Below are positions 1 through 9,707 of a stretch of DNA of 64,000 nt, piece after piece. Below the pieces are notes generated by a model, which saw only the letters and a list, made by a program, of their open reading frames with translations, did not search any database and was not told the DNA's origin. The stretch comes from Allochromatium tepidum (GTDB lineage Bacteria > Pseudomonadota > Gammaproteobacteria > Chromatiales > Chromatiaceae), in assembly GCF_018409545.1 (NCBI RefSeq), contig NZ_AP024563.1, forward strand, positions 726,501-790,500, written 5' to 3'. Every line of letters begins with the position of its first letter. Within the stretch, counting starts at the first letter, position 1. The translations under genes were made by a program, and so were the position numbers.

Positions 1-90
1 TGGCCGCTCGGACGGATGCGTGAATTGCTGTCGACCCTCATCGAGATTGATCGCTTGGTCAAGGCAGATGGATTCGTTGAACAATGGTAA
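1..90 (+). CDS. kdsA: 3' end of KDO-8-phosphate synthase (partial)
   Basis: An open frame enters from the left edge and ends with TAA at 88-90, giving a 29-residue tail with a leucine-rich amphipathic helix (RELLSTLIEIDRLVK). This resembles the C-terminal helix of 2-dehydro-3-deoxyphosphooctonate aldolase, which makes KDO-8-P for lipopolysaccharide. The enolase gene downstream supports the call, because kdsA and eno are neighbours in many gammaproteobacteria. Only the tail is visible, so identity rests on a short match plus gene order. The accessory DNA that follows separates this gene from eno. Confidence 0.5.
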   Translation, partial: WPLGRMRELLSTLIEIDRLVKADGFVEQW

Positions 91-169
91 CATTCTATTG
101 CAACACTTATAGTGTCATAAATTAGTCTGGCAATGCCATCAGATGAAAGCCAAGGCGTCGAGGTAAAAA

Positions 170-343
170 GTGGGATACGAAGAGATAGTAGAGCTTTGTG
201 GGCAACTCTCTTATCGAGACAAGTTCAGACTTGCTCAGCTTCTGATCCGGCTTGCAAGAAAAGAAGAGGAAGAGAAAAACCCTGATGGCAGAGCGCCCGC
301 GCAGAGCAGCTTAGGTAAAGTTCTGTATCTTCGTGCGAAATGA
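170..343 (+). CDS. Small antitoxin-like protein, orphan
   Basis: A 57-residue frame opens at GTG 170 directly after an in-frame TAA; AGG at 161-163 lies a few bases upstream as a weak ribosome site. The protein begins GYEEIVELCGQLSYRDKFRLA and continues with an amphipathic helix and an acidic run (KEEEE). This resembles short antitoxin-type proteins found beside PIN toxins in purple sulfur bacteria and cyanobacteria, but that is recall by pattern, not a search. No toxin gene follows: bases 344-536 hold nothing I can recognise. Its base composition is more A+T rich than the neighbouring housekeeping genes, which fits accessory origin. Confidence 0.45.
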   Translation: MGYEEIVELCGQLSYRDKFRLAQLLIRLARKEEEEKNPDGRAPAQSSLGKVLYLRAK

Positions 344-536
344 CTTAAGTGCGTCACGCAGGCATTGATTGTGAACGCATTTTTGAACTCTGGTTTGCTT
401 AATTCTGTGTTCTACAGATGAAAGCGGCCGACGTTCGGGTTTCGTCTCCGGCAGTCAATCCAAAAAATCTGTCCGACACGAAATTGCAGCGGACTCACTT
501 CGCTCACCACTGAACTAGGCGTCCTATCGTACTGCA

Positions 537-830
537 ATGATCGAGTCGTTTGCAAATCAAGCCAGCGAGGATATTTTCAACGGTGTGAACTCGCGAGAAG
601 CCCGCAAAGCCTGCCCTCAAAACCTCTGGGGTATCGCGATTCGCAAACTCGATCAGCTTGATTCGGTTCAAAGTATCGAGGAATTGCGTATTCCACCAGG
701 AAATCGGCTCGAAGCGCTCTCTGGAAATCGAAAAGGTCAATTTAGTATTCGCATCAACGAGCAGTACAGGGTTTGTTTCGTTTGGGGAGAAAAAGGCCCC
801 GGAGAAGTTGAAATCACCGATTACCACTGA
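537..830 (+). CDS. higB: HigB-type toxin (RelE/ParE superfamily)
   Basis: The 97-residue protein matches the HigB family layout: a start of the MIESFAN type, a middle stretch AIRKLDQLDSVQSIEELRIP, and the C-terminal core GQFSIRINEQYRVCFVW. Family members are ribosome-dependent mRNA endonucleases that cut within the translated message. The toxin gene comes first and its antitoxin follows 8 bases later, the reversed order typical of higBA. Codon use is A+T richer than eno downstream. The pair sits in DNA inserted between kdsA and eno. The full family length is present with no frameshift, so an active toxin is likely. Confidence 0.88.
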   Translation: MIESFANQASEDIFNGVNSREARKACPQNLWGIAIRKLDQLDSVQSIEELRIPPGNRLEALSGNRKGQFSIRINEQYRVCFVWGEKGPGEVEITDYH

Positions 831-838
831 GAAACACC

Positions 839-1156
839 ATGATTCGCGTCCCAACTCACCGGCCGCCGACACATCCAGGTGAAATGCTCAAGGAGGAGTT
901 TCTTGAACCCATGCAGATCAGTCAACGTGATCTGGCGAATGCCATTCATGTGCCTTATCAAAAAATCAATGAATTGGTCAATCGCAAGCGAGGCGTAACC
1001 CCAAGCATCGCGCTCCGCTTGGCTAAGTTTTTTGGCGTGTCGGCGGATTTCTGGTTGAACTTGCAAGTTCGCTGGGATCTATATCGTACTCAATCACTGG
1101 AAGCGGATGAGATTGAATCCATTCAGGATTTTCATCATCTGCAAAAACTGGCCTAA
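839..1156 (+). CDS. higA: HigA-type antitoxin with XRE helix-turn-helix
   Basis: The 105-residue protein carries the HigA signature: RPPTHPGEMLKEEFLEP near the N-terminus, then a helix-turn-helix (SQRDLANAIHVPYQKINELVNRKRGVTP) and the hallmark tail segment ALRLAKFFGVSADFWLNLQ. The family binds and neutralises HigB and represses its own operon through the DNA-binding domain. The start codon at 839 lies 8 bases after the toxin stop, so the two are expected to be co-transcribed. The operator would lie upstream of 537; I see no obvious palindrome there. Confidence 0.9.
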   Translation: MIRVPTHRPPTHPGEMLKEEFLEPMQISQRDLANAIHVPYQKINELVNRKRGVTPSIALRLAKFFGVSADFWLNLQVRWDLYRTQSLEADEIESIQDFHHLQKLA

Positions 1157-1193
1157 CACATCGAATAACCCTGAGCTATCCGGTAGCTCTTGA

Positions 1194-2492
<1,299 letters not shown>

Positions 2493-2553
2493 GGCCATCC
2501 GTCCGGGTCTCGGAACCTGGCGTTCCTTGACCCTGAGTGGCATAGGCTTGCGT

Positions 2554-2841
2554 ATGCACTGGCTGATCCTGGTGTTGGTCCTGCTCCTGGGTGCGCTCCA
2601 GTACCGGCTCTGGGTCGGCGAAGGGAGTATCGCCGAGCTGCACAGTCTCAAGCGCGAGATCGCCCTGGAAGAATCCGAGCTGGAGCGGCTGCGTGCGCGC
2701 AATCGTGAGCTTCAGGCCGAGGTCGACGATCTGCGCGAAGGCTCCGAGGCGATCGAGGAGCGCGCGCGTAGCGAGCTGGGCATGATCAAACCCGGCGAGA
2801 TCTTCATCCAGGTCATCGAACGGCCCGAGCCGCCGAAGTGA
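2554..2841 (+). CDS. ftsB: Cell division protein FtsB
   Basis: FtsB is a bitopic inner-membrane protein that joins FtsL and FtsQ in the divisome. The chosen ATG at 2554 gives 95 residues: one N-terminal membrane helix (MHWLILVLVLLLGALQYRLW) followed by a heptad-rich coiled coil (EIALEESELERLRARNRELQ) and a conserved EERARSELGMIKPGEIF segment. The open frame extends upstream into eno, but that part has no membrane-protein character. The gene starts 61 bases after eno, and its stop overlaps a possible GTG start of ispD, so co-transcription is likely. Confidence 0.93.
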   Translation: MHWLILVLVLLLGALQYRLWVGEGSIAELHSLKREIALEESELERLRARNRELQAEVDDLREGSEAIEERARSELGMIKPGEIFIQVIERPEPPK

Positions 2842-2879
2842 CAGCCTCCGCCATCGATACATCCGTGGGAGATCCGACC

Positions 2880-3581
2880 ATGACGGCTCGACTCTGGGCC
2901 ATTCTGCCGGCCGCCGGCGTCGGGCGGCGCATGGGCAGCGCCGTGCCCAAGCAGTATCTGGAACTGGCCGGTCGCGCCGTGATCGAGCACACGCTCGAAC
3001 TCTTCGTCAGCCACGATCGCATCGCGGGCGTGGTGGTAGCGCTGGGCGTCGAGGACGGCTACTGGGATTCGACCGCCTATGCCGCGCATCCCAGGGTGCG
3101 GCGCGCACCGGGCGGTGCCGAGCGCTGCCATTCGGTGCTCAATGCGCTCGCGGTCCTGGACGGAGAGGCCGATGCCGACGACTGGGTGCTGGTGCACGAT
3201 GCCGCGCGCCCCTGTCTGCGTCCGGACGATCTCGAACGGCTGATCGACGCTCTGCTCGACGACCAGGTCGGCGGCCTGCTCGGCATCCAGGTGCGCGACA
3301 CCATGAAGCGCGCCGGGGCCGGCGAGCGCATCGATACCACGGTGGACCGCTCCAGTCTGTGGCATGCCTACACGCCGCAGATGTTCCGGCTCGGTCTGCT
3401 GCGGCGCGCGCTGCACGAGGCGCTGGAGGCCGGCGATCTGGTCACGGACGACGCCTCGGCCATCGAGCGTCTGGGACTGGCCCCGCGCCTGATCGAGGGC
3501 CATGCCGACAACATCAAGATCACGCGGGCCGAGGATCTGCCGCTCGCGCATTTTTATCTGCAACGCCAGGGACGGATCTAG
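2880..3581 (+). CDS. ispD: 2-C-methyl-D-erythritol 4-phosphate cytidylyltransferase
   Basis: IspD catalyses the CTP-dependent third step of the MEP isoprenoid pathway. The N-terminal nucleotide loop LPAAGVGRRMGSAVPKQYL is present, as are LVHDAARPCL and the C-terminal ITRAEDLPLA segment. The ATG at 2880 gives 233 residues, the usual family length, and has GGGAG upstream. A GTG at 2838 overlapping the ftsB stop would add 14 residues and is a possible alternative. ispF follows after 12 bases, the standard neighbour in the pathway. Confidence 0.96.
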   Translation: MTARLWAILPAAGVGRRMGSAVPKQYLELAGRAVIEHTLELFVSHDRIAGVVVALGVEDGYWDSTAYAAHPRVRRAPGGAERCHSVLNALAVLDGEADADDWVLVHDAARPCLRPDDLERLIDALLDDQVGGLLGIQVRDTMKRAGAGERIDTTVDRSSLWHAYTPQMFRLGLLRRALHEALEAGDLVTDDASAIERLGLAPRLIEGHADNIKITRAEDLPLAHFYLQRQGRI

Positions 3582-3593
3582 CGAGGCTCCAGA

Positions 3594-4073
3594 ATGCTGA
3601 TTGGTCAGGGCTTCGATGCCCATCGTTTCGCGCCGGATCGCCGGCTGGTGCTCGGCGGGGTCGAGATCCCGCACGACCGGGGGATGCTCGCCCATTCCGA
3701 CGGCGATGTCTTGATCCATGCCCTGTGCGACGCCCTGCTGGGTGCGGCCGGGCTGGGCGACATCGGACGCCATTTCCCGGACACGGACGCCGCCTATGCC
3801 GACATCGACAGCCGCATCCTGCTGAGACGCGTGATCGACAGTCTGCGCGAGCGCGGTCTGCGTGTGCACAATGCCGACATGACGCTCATCGCCCAGCAAC
3901 CCAAGCTGGCGCCCTATATCCCGGCCATGCGCGAGACCCTGGCCGCCGATCTGGAGTGCGATCCCCAGCGCGTCAATGTCAAGGCGACGACCATGGAACA
4001 CATGGGCTTCACCGGACGCGGCGAAGGGATCGCGGCTTCAGCCGTGGTGTTGCTGGTCGAGGCGGACGGCTGA
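3594..4073 (+). CDS. ispF: 2-C-methyl-D-erythritol 2,4-cyclodiphosphate synthase
   Basis: IspF forms the cyclic diphosphate intermediate of the MEP pathway; it is a small trimeric zinc enzyme. The protein has 159 residues, as expected. The metal ligands are visible in GFDAHRF near the start (Asp and His), and the conserved blocks [30 protein letters not shown] and [19 protein letters not shown] are intact. It follows ispD by 12 bases and precedes truD by 8 bases. Confidence 0.97.
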   Translation: MLIGQGFDAHRFAPDRRLVLGGVEIPHDRGMLAHSDGDVLIHALCDALLGAAGLGDIGRHFPDTDAAYADIDSRILLRRVIDSLRERGLRVHNADMTLIAQQPKLAPYIPAMRETLAADLECDPQRVNVKATTMEHMGFTGRGEGIAASAVVLLVEADG

Positions 4074-4081
4074 ATCCTTCG

Positions 4082-5167
4082 ATGTCCGATTCGACGCTTC
4101 CGCGCTGGACGACCTTCACCGATCTGCCGCGCGCCCACGGCGAGCCGCTCGGCTCGGGTCGGCTGCGTGTCGAGCCCGAGGACTTCCGGGTCACGGAGGT
4201 GCTGGGCTTCGACCCGGACGGGGAGGGCGATCACCGGCTGCTCTGGGTGCGCAAGACCGGTGCCAATACCGAATGGGTCGCACGGCGGCTGGCGGCCACG
4301 GCAGGCGTACCTGTCTCCACGGTCGGCTATGCCGGCCTCAAGGACCGCTGGGCCGTCACCGAACAATGGTTCTCGCTGCCGCGTCCGCGCACCGGTGAAC
4401 CCGAGCCGGACTGGGGGCCGCTGGCCGAGCAGGGGATCGAGGTGCTCGAAGTCCACGCCCATCGGCGCAAGCTGAAGCGCGGTTCCCTGTCCGGCAACCG
4501 CTTTCGGATTCGCCTGCGCGACTGCCGGCTCGACCCGGCAGCGCTCGACGCGCGTCTGGCGTCGATCCGCGCGCGCGGCGTGCCCAACTATTTCGGCGAG
4601 CAACGCTTCGGTCACGCCGACGGCAATCTCCATCGCGCCCATGCGCTGCTGACGGGGGCGGTCAAGCGGGTGCCGCCTCATCAACGCGGTCTCCAGCTCT
4701 CGGCCGCGCGCTCGCAGATCTTCAACGAACTGCTGGCCGAGCGCGTGCGCCGTGGCGACTGGGACCGGCTCCTGCCCGGCGACTGTCCGCAACTGGCCGG
4801 CACCCATTCGTTCTTCCAGGCCGAGAACCTCGACGAGGCCCTGCATGCGCGCGCCGCGCGGTTCGATCTGCATCCGACTGGTCCGCTCTGGGGCCGGGGC
4901 GAGCCGCCGAGTCGTCAGGCCGTTCAGGCGCTCGAACTCGAGGTCGCGGCCGGATTGGCGCCCTGGCCCGAACGACTGGCGGAACAGGGGCTGGAACAGG
5001 AACGCCGTTCACTGCGTCTGACGATCGAAAATCTGAAGCACGAACGGATCGATGGCTGTCCGACACTCGAGTTCGGGCTATCATCCGGAGCCTATGCAAC
5101 CAGCGTGTTGCGCGAAATCATCGACACTTTCGACTGGGTTCAACGACAGGACGGTTCCGATGGCTAA
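4082..5167 (+). CDS. truD: tRNA pseudouridine(13) synthase TruD
   Basis: TruD isomerises U13 in tRNA-Glu. The 361-residue length is close to the known bacterial proteins. Typical segments are FRVTEVLGFDPDGEGDHRLLW, VRKTGANTEWVARRLA and the catalytic block GYAGLKDRWAVTEQWFSL with the nucleophilic aspartate, followed by PNYFGEQRFG. I use the ATG at 4082, 8 bases after ispF; the frame is open further upstream but that part overlaps ispD and ispF. In many relatives surE follows truD. Here a response regulator gene overlaps its last 8 bases instead. Confidence 0.95.
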   Translation: MSDSTLPRWTTFTDLPRAHGEPLGSGRLRVEPEDFRVTEVLGFDPDGEGDHRLLWVRKTGANTEWVARRLAATAGVPVSTVGYAGLKDRWAVTEQWFSLPRPRTGEPEPDWGPLAEQGIEVLEVHAHRRKLKRGSLSGNRFRIRLRDCRLDPAALDARLASIRARGVPNYFGEQRFGHADGNLHRAHALLTGAVKRVPPHQRGLQLSAARSQIFNELLAERVRRGDWDRLLPGDCPQLAGTHSFFQAENLDEALHARAARFDLHPTGPLWGRGEPPSRQAVQALELEVAAGLAPWPERLAEQGLEQERRSLRLTIENLKHERIDGCPTLEFGLSSGAYATSVLREIIDTFDWVQRQDGSDG

Positions 5168-6083
5168 ATTACTGGTGGTGGACGATGAACCGATCAACCT
5201 CGAGATCATCGGTCATTGCCTGGAAGACGAGCATCAGCTGGCCTTCGCCGAGGATGGGCTGGAAGCCTGGGCCATGCTGGAGGCCTCCCCACAGGCTTAC
5301 GACGGCGTGATCCTCGATCGCATGATGCCGCGCATGGACGGCATGGAGGTGCTCAGGCGTCTCAAGGCCGACCGGCGCTTTCGCGACGTGCCGGTCATCA
5401 TGCAGAGCGCGGCCGACAGCTCCGAGCAGGTCGCCGAAGGGCTGGCCGCCGGCGCCTGGTACTATCTGGCCAAACCCTATGCGCCCAAGGCCCTGCGCAG
5501 CATCGTCAACGCCGCCCTGGACGACCGGCGCAATCGCAAGGATCTGGCCCATATCGGCGGCAGGCTCCAGGCCATCCTCGACCTGACCGAGCAGGCCGGC
5601 TTCCGTTTCCGCACGCTCGACGAAGTCTCGGTCCTGTCCTCGACCCTGGCGCAGATGTGCCCCAATCCCGAAACCGTGGCCATGGGGCTGTCCGAGCTCA
5701 TGCTCAATGCCGTGGAGCATGGCAATCTGGGTATCGATTATGCCGAGAAGGGACGCCTGATCGAAGAGGGGCTCTGGCAGGAGGAGGTCGAGCGCCGGCT
5801 GGCCGACCCTGCCCAGGCCGGGCGTCATGCCATCGTCGAGTTGAGGCGCGACCCGGCCTTTCTGAGCTTCACCATCCGCGACCGGGGGCCGGGGTTCGAC
5901 TGGCAGCGTTATCTGGATCTCGATCCGTCGCGCGCCTTCGACAGTCATGGCCGCGGCATCGCCATGGCGCGCCATCTGGCCTTCGCGAGCATGGAGTATC
6001 GGGGTACGGGCAACGAAGTCCAGGTCACTGTGGCGCTGGCCGATCCTCCCGAGATCCGGGCGCCCAACGATGGCACGGCCTGA
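5160..6083 (+). CDS. Response regulator with C-terminal HATPase-like domain
   Basis: The 307-residue protein has an N-terminal receiver domain: acidic pair Asp8-Asp9, phospho-acceptor Asp53 in ILDRMMPRMDG, and Lys105 in YLAKPY. A linker leads to a C-terminal GHKL ATPase-like domain with an N-box (ELMLNAVEHGN, around residue 183) and a G1-type motif RDRGPGFDW (around 241-247). No histidine phospho-acceptor domain is visible, so it resembles a receiver coupled to an anti-sigma/SpoIIAB-type kinase and not a classical hybrid kinase. The start overlaps truD by 8 bases, suggesting translational coupling. The input and target are unknown. Confidence 0.85.
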   Translation: MAKLLVVDDEPINLEIIGHCLEDEHQLAFAEDGLEAWAMLEASPQAYDGVILDRMMPRMDGMEVLRRLKADRRFRDVPVIMQSAADSSEQVAEGLAAGAWYYLAKPYAPKALRSIVNAALDDRRNRKDLAHIGGRLQAILDLTEQAGFRFRTLDEVSVLSSTLAQMCPNPETVAMGLSELMLNAVEHGNLGIDYAEKGRLIEEGLWQEEVERRLADPAQAGRHAIVELRRDPAFLSFTIRDRGPGFDWQRYLDLDPSRAFDSHGRGIAMARHLAFASMEYRGTGNEVQVTVALADPPEIRAPNDGTA

Positions 6084-6129
6084 GGTTCGCCGCTGGATCA
6101 CCACGTCTCGCGACGAGCGTGCGCCGAAC

Positions 6130-6735
6130 ATGGCTCGACTCCTGGACATCGCCCAGGGCTTCGTCGCGCACGCACCGGCCTGTGACGCCTGGACCCTGCG
6201 TCTGGTCGCCGAGACCAGCGATCATCTGGAAGTCCGTCAGGGCGTGGTCGAACCGAGCCTGATCGGCTGTTCGCTCGGGGCCATGATCACGGTCGTCGAG
6301 GGTGCGGGCAGCGGCTATGCAGCCACCGGCGACCTGAGTCCGTCCGGTCTGCGCGCCGCCGCCGAGCGCGCACTCGACTGGGCGCGCGTCCATGCCCGGC
6401 TCGGACTCTTCGAAGCCCGGCTCCAGCCACTCTGCACCACGGTCGCCGACTATCGCACCCCGGTCGAGGAACCCTGGGAATCGCGAGCGCTGGCCGAGCG
6501 GCTGTCGGCAGGGCTGACCGGCGACAAGGTGCTGTTCTGCAACCTGGGCGTCGAGGTCTCGGATTTCGTGCGGCTCAATCGCAACCGGGTGCGTCAGGCC
6601 GGCGCCGTCCACGCCGCCGGGTTGACGCTGACCCTGATCGCCGGGGCGCATCAGGCCGAGGGCGGCTCGCCGTGCTGCCCGATGACCCCTATCTCCAGTA
6701 TGCGACCGAGCCGAGTACCGGGATGGGGCGCCAGG
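6130..6735 (+). pseudogene. TldD/PmbA-family remnant, fused and truncated
   Basis: The frame from ATG 6130 encodes a TldD-type N-terminal domain (LVAETSDHLEVRQGVVEPSL, then GSGYAATGDLSPSGLRAAAERALDWARV). It runs into what looks like the N-terminal domain of a second family member (KVLFCNLGVEVSDFVRLNRN). Near 6662 the frame shifts: the plus-one frame reads LAVLPDDPYLQYATEPST, another family segment. The gene then stops at the left end of the IS66 element at 6736. The zinc-binding metalloprotease core of TldD/PmbA proteins is absent. I read this as two adjacent paralogues collapsed by deletions and cut by the insertion. An upstream in-frame ATG at 6070 also exists. Confidence 0.65.
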
Positions 6736-8457
6736 GTAACCGTTTACCCCCCACCCTTTGCTGCCCGACGTTTCGTGCCGATCGGAGCGTGACGAGGATG
6801 TCGAGATTTGCTGCAACAGCGCCATTGCACCGGTTTGAGGTTTGAGAGCGACCGGCCACGATGTACCTGAAGGATAACGATCTACGCCAACTCGACGAGG
6901 CGCGTCTTGACGGACTGCCGAGCGAGGTGTTGCGCGCGTTATCGAAGCGGTTGCTGTCGGATCTGAAGGAGGCGCGCGAGCGGCTGAACCGGAGTCCGGA
7001 GAACAGTTCGCGTCCGCCGAGCAGCCGGGCGCCGTGGGAACGAGGCGGTGAGAGTCTGGCGCTGGGAGTGGAGGAGGAGGATGACGCGAGCGCGGGGAGC
7101 GCGACGGATAGGGTGTCGGAGTCGGCCCCAGAACCGGAGAGGCCCAAACGGGAAGCGAGCGTGGGGGGTGATTCAAAGGCGGGGGTGAAGCCGAAAGGTC
7201 GCCCGGGTCGCCGGCCCGGTCATCCGGGGGTGAGCCGTCGCCGGGTGTTGCCGATCGATCAGGAACAGTCCCACGTGCCGAGTCATTGCGCCTGTTGTGG
7301 AGTGGCGTTGGAGGGTCTGGAGGCGGTGGCCTATACCGGGCGCTATGAGCTGGAACTGGAGCGTCCCGTGTCGGGGAACGCCGGTGTAGTCGTCACCCAG
7401 ACCAAGCACACCTATTTCGAGGTGCGCTGTGGGTGTGGGCATCGCACGCGGGCCGAACCGGGACGCGCGCTCGCCGAGGCGGACTGGACGGTGGAGCTGA
7501 CCGAACGGCATCTGGTCGGACCACGTTTGTCGAGCTTCATCGTGGCGCTGTCGTTGCGTCTGGGCGGCTCACACCGACGGATTCAAGAGTTTCTCGCCGA
7601 CCGGTTCGGGCTGTCGCTGTCGACGGCGCTCATCAGTCAGTGCCGCCATGAACTCGGGCGCGCGCTGGAACCGGTGGTCGAGGAGGCGTTGCGCGCGGCG
7701 CTGAGCGAAGCCGAACCGGTGCCTGTGGATGAAACCGGCCGGCCGCAGCACGATCAGGCGTTGTGGTTGTGGGCGTTCGTGACCGCCAACACCCTCCTCT
7801 ATGTGATCGGTCGGCGCACCCGGGAGCTGTTGCACTCCATCCTCGGTCCCACCCCCAGCCCGTGGATCATGAGCGATGGTTACTCGGTCTACCGCGCCTA
7901 CGGACACCGGCTACGCTGTTGGGCGCCCATCCTGCGCAAGGCCCGCGGCCCGGCCGAGCGCCTCCACACCCCGACCCAAGCCTTTGGCCGGGAGCTTCCG
8001 AGCACCTTCGAGACGCTGATGCAGGCCGTCTACGCCGCGCGCGCCGCCCCAGGCCCCCACGGCCTGCGACAGACTTACAGTCAGAGGCTCCAGGCCCTCC
8101 GGCAGTGCTGTGTGCGCGTGGCCGCCGGCCCCTATCCCGACAAGGCCCAGGCGCTTGCGCGCGAGTTGCGCAACGACTGGGACGGCTTCCGGGTCGTGCT
8201 GGAGCATCCGCACCTGCCGCTGACCAACAACGAGGCCGAGCGCGCCTTGCGCCCCTGGGTGATTCTGCGTCGGGTCAGTCAAGGCACGCGCACCGAGCAG
8301 GGCTCGCGCGCCTTCTGCGCCTTGGCCCTATCTGACCGACGCCTTGCGTCAGCGTCGCCAAGGATTGCCCGCCCCAGCCTTGCCGCTCGCGGCTTAACCT
8401 TCACGGCGTTTTGAGCACGAGATGCGGGCTGATGAGAGGGGGGGATAAACCGCTACG
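6736..8457 (+). mobile_element. IS66-family insertion sequence (single-transposase type)
   Basis: The ends are imperfect inverted repeats: GTAACCGTTTACCCCCC at 6736-6752, and, read on the minus strand inward from 8457, GTAGCGGTTTATCCCCCC. IS66 elements characteristically begin GTAA and make 8-bp target duplications. Here the flanks GCGCCAGG (left) and the bases after 8457 do not match, so a deletion or rearrangement followed insertion. Only one long gene, a TnpC-type transposase, is inside; tnpA and tnpB accessory genes are absent, as in the ISBst12-like subgroup. Confidence 0.75.
6861..8414 (+). pseudogene. IS66-family transposase, C-terminus frameshifted
   Basis: The protein shows the IS66 TnpC plan: a leading helix, a variable charged linker, a cysteine cluster of the IS66 zinc-binding type (SHCACCGVALEG, then RCGCGHRTRA), and a DDE transposase core with VDETGRP, IMSDGYSVYRAY and LTNNEAERALRPWV carrying the acidic residues. 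After GSRAFCALA the frame changes. The proper ending (PWPYLTDALRQRRQGLPAP, stop at 8395-8397) is in another frame, and about a dozen residues that normally join the two are missing. The catalytic core is intact but the tail is broken, so activity is doubtful. Confidence 0.8.
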
Positions 8458-8591
8458 GGAAGGGCAGGTTGGGTTGGTGGTTCGGTTTCTTGGTCTTGGT
8501 CATGTTCTTTACGCTGGTGTAGCGGCGGCGCGTCATATTGGACCTTGGTTTTGACGCTGAAGCCTTTCGTGCTATCCGCACGCTTGCGCCT

Positions 8592-9215
8592 TCAGCGGCT
8601 TGGCAGAAAGCCATCCCGCTGCATCTGAGCGACGATCTCCTTGATCACCTGACTGATGGTGGTGCGCTCCGAACTGGGGTCGAGCGGCTGTGAGCGTCCT
8701 GACCAGACCAGCCGCTCCTGCTTGGCGTCGTAGAGATTGGTTTCGAGCCGCAGTGATTCGAGATCGCTGTAGTAGCCCGGTGTGCAAACTTCCTCATAGA
8801 CCCGGCTGAAATAGCCGATCAGATGGCGGTAGTGATCGGGCACCGAACCGATCCGCGCCGCCGGCCGGGTGCCGGGCGCTTCATCGGCCACCAGGTGCGT
8901 GATGAGGACGCCATCGGCCTTGACCTTCGCATAGCCTTCGGTCAGCCGCGTCAGTCGACCGAGATTGCGATCCGAGACCAGCTCATGTCCGGCCGTGGCC
9001 GTGACGCCAAGCGCCTGGAGCTGCTTGACGAAGTTGTCCTCATAGGCACGCCGCACCTTGGGATTGTTGGTCACGCCGAAGACCACCAGCCGCTCATAGT
9101 GTTTGGGCGTTTGGTTCGGCTGAGTCCAGACCGAAGAAACCGGGCCGGTGGTGGCGCAGGCCGTCATGAGGACGGCGAGCAGGCCGGCGAGCAGGGCACG
9201 CACGAAGGGGTACAT
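8592..9215 (-). CDS. Putative lipoprotein
   Basis: I start at the ATG whose complement lies at 9213-9215, giving 207 residues. The N-terminus is a lipoprotein signal (VRALLAGLLAVLMTAC) with cysteine in a lipobox, so the protein is probably lipid-anchored in the envelope. The mature part has no motif I can assign; it contains HYERLVVFGVTNNPKVRRAYE and resembles DUF4136-like outer-membrane lipoproteins only loosely. The region between it and the IS66 end (8458-8591) holds no gene. Confidence 0.7.
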   Translation of the reverse strand: MYPFVRALLAGLLAVLMTACATTGPVSSVWTQPNQTPKHYERLVVFGVTNNPKVRRAYEDNFVKQLQALGVTATAGHELVSDRNLGRLTRLTEGYAKVKADGVLITHLVADEAPGTRPAARIGSVPDHYRHLIGYFSRVYEEVCTPGYYSDLESLRLETNLYDAKQERLVWSGRSQPLDPSSERTTISQVIKEIVAQMQRDGFLPSR

Positions 9216-9404
9216 CAGTAGATCGACTCCAGTGTTAGCGCAGTATCCCAAATAGTGGGTGGATGCAGCGCGCTGAGGCGGGGTGTCGCGAGTCATAGCC
9301 GGTTGGTGAATGCGCCGGGATCGCGCGGTCCGTCGCGACACCGCCGCGCGCCGGCGGCGCCGGGACTCAGTATGCCGAAGTCGCCGGTCTTCTGGCTAGC
9401 GCGC

Positions 9405-9692
9405 TCAGAGTGTCCGCGTCGGCGGCGGCGCCGGCTCGATGGTCAAGTCCGAGTGCGCGACCGCCTGACAGGTCAGACAGGTACCGGCCGGTCGGCCATG
9501 CAGCGCCTCGATCTCTCCGCTGGGATAATGGATGAAGCCGCTCTTGAGCGTGATTGCGCAGGCGCCGCAATGGCCGCCGCGACAGCCGTTGGGCAGGTCG
9601 ATGCCCTGACGCAGTGCGGCCCGGAGCAGGGTCTCGCCGGGATTGGCCTCGAAGCTCGGGCCATCGGGTAAGATCTCGATCTTGAAACTCAT
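9405..9692 (-). CDS. 2Fe-2S ferredoxin-type protein
   Basis: The 95-residue protein starts at the ATG at 9690-9692 and has the plant-type ferredoxin cluster motif C-x4-C-x2-C (NGCRGGHCGAC), with the fourth ligand in GTCLTCQAV, preceded by the usual GETLLRAALRQGIDLP segment. It would bind one 2Fe-2S cluster and act as a small electron carrier. Its partner is not evident; the neighbours are a lipoprotein and, divergently, an SDR gene starting only 15 bases away, so the two share a very short intergenic region. Confidence 0.9.
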   Translation of the reverse strand: MSFKIEILPDGPSFEANPGETLLRAALRQGIDLPNGCRGGHCGACAITLKSGFIHYPSGEIEALHGRPAGTCLTCQAVAHSDLTIEPAPPPTRTL

Positions 9693-9707
9693 AGCGGAAG
9701 AGAACCC

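Noticed and set aside
2712-4001. A 429-codon minus-strand frame across ispD and ispF
   Set aside because: It has no recognisable domain and lies opposite two certain genes, so it is an antisense shadow.
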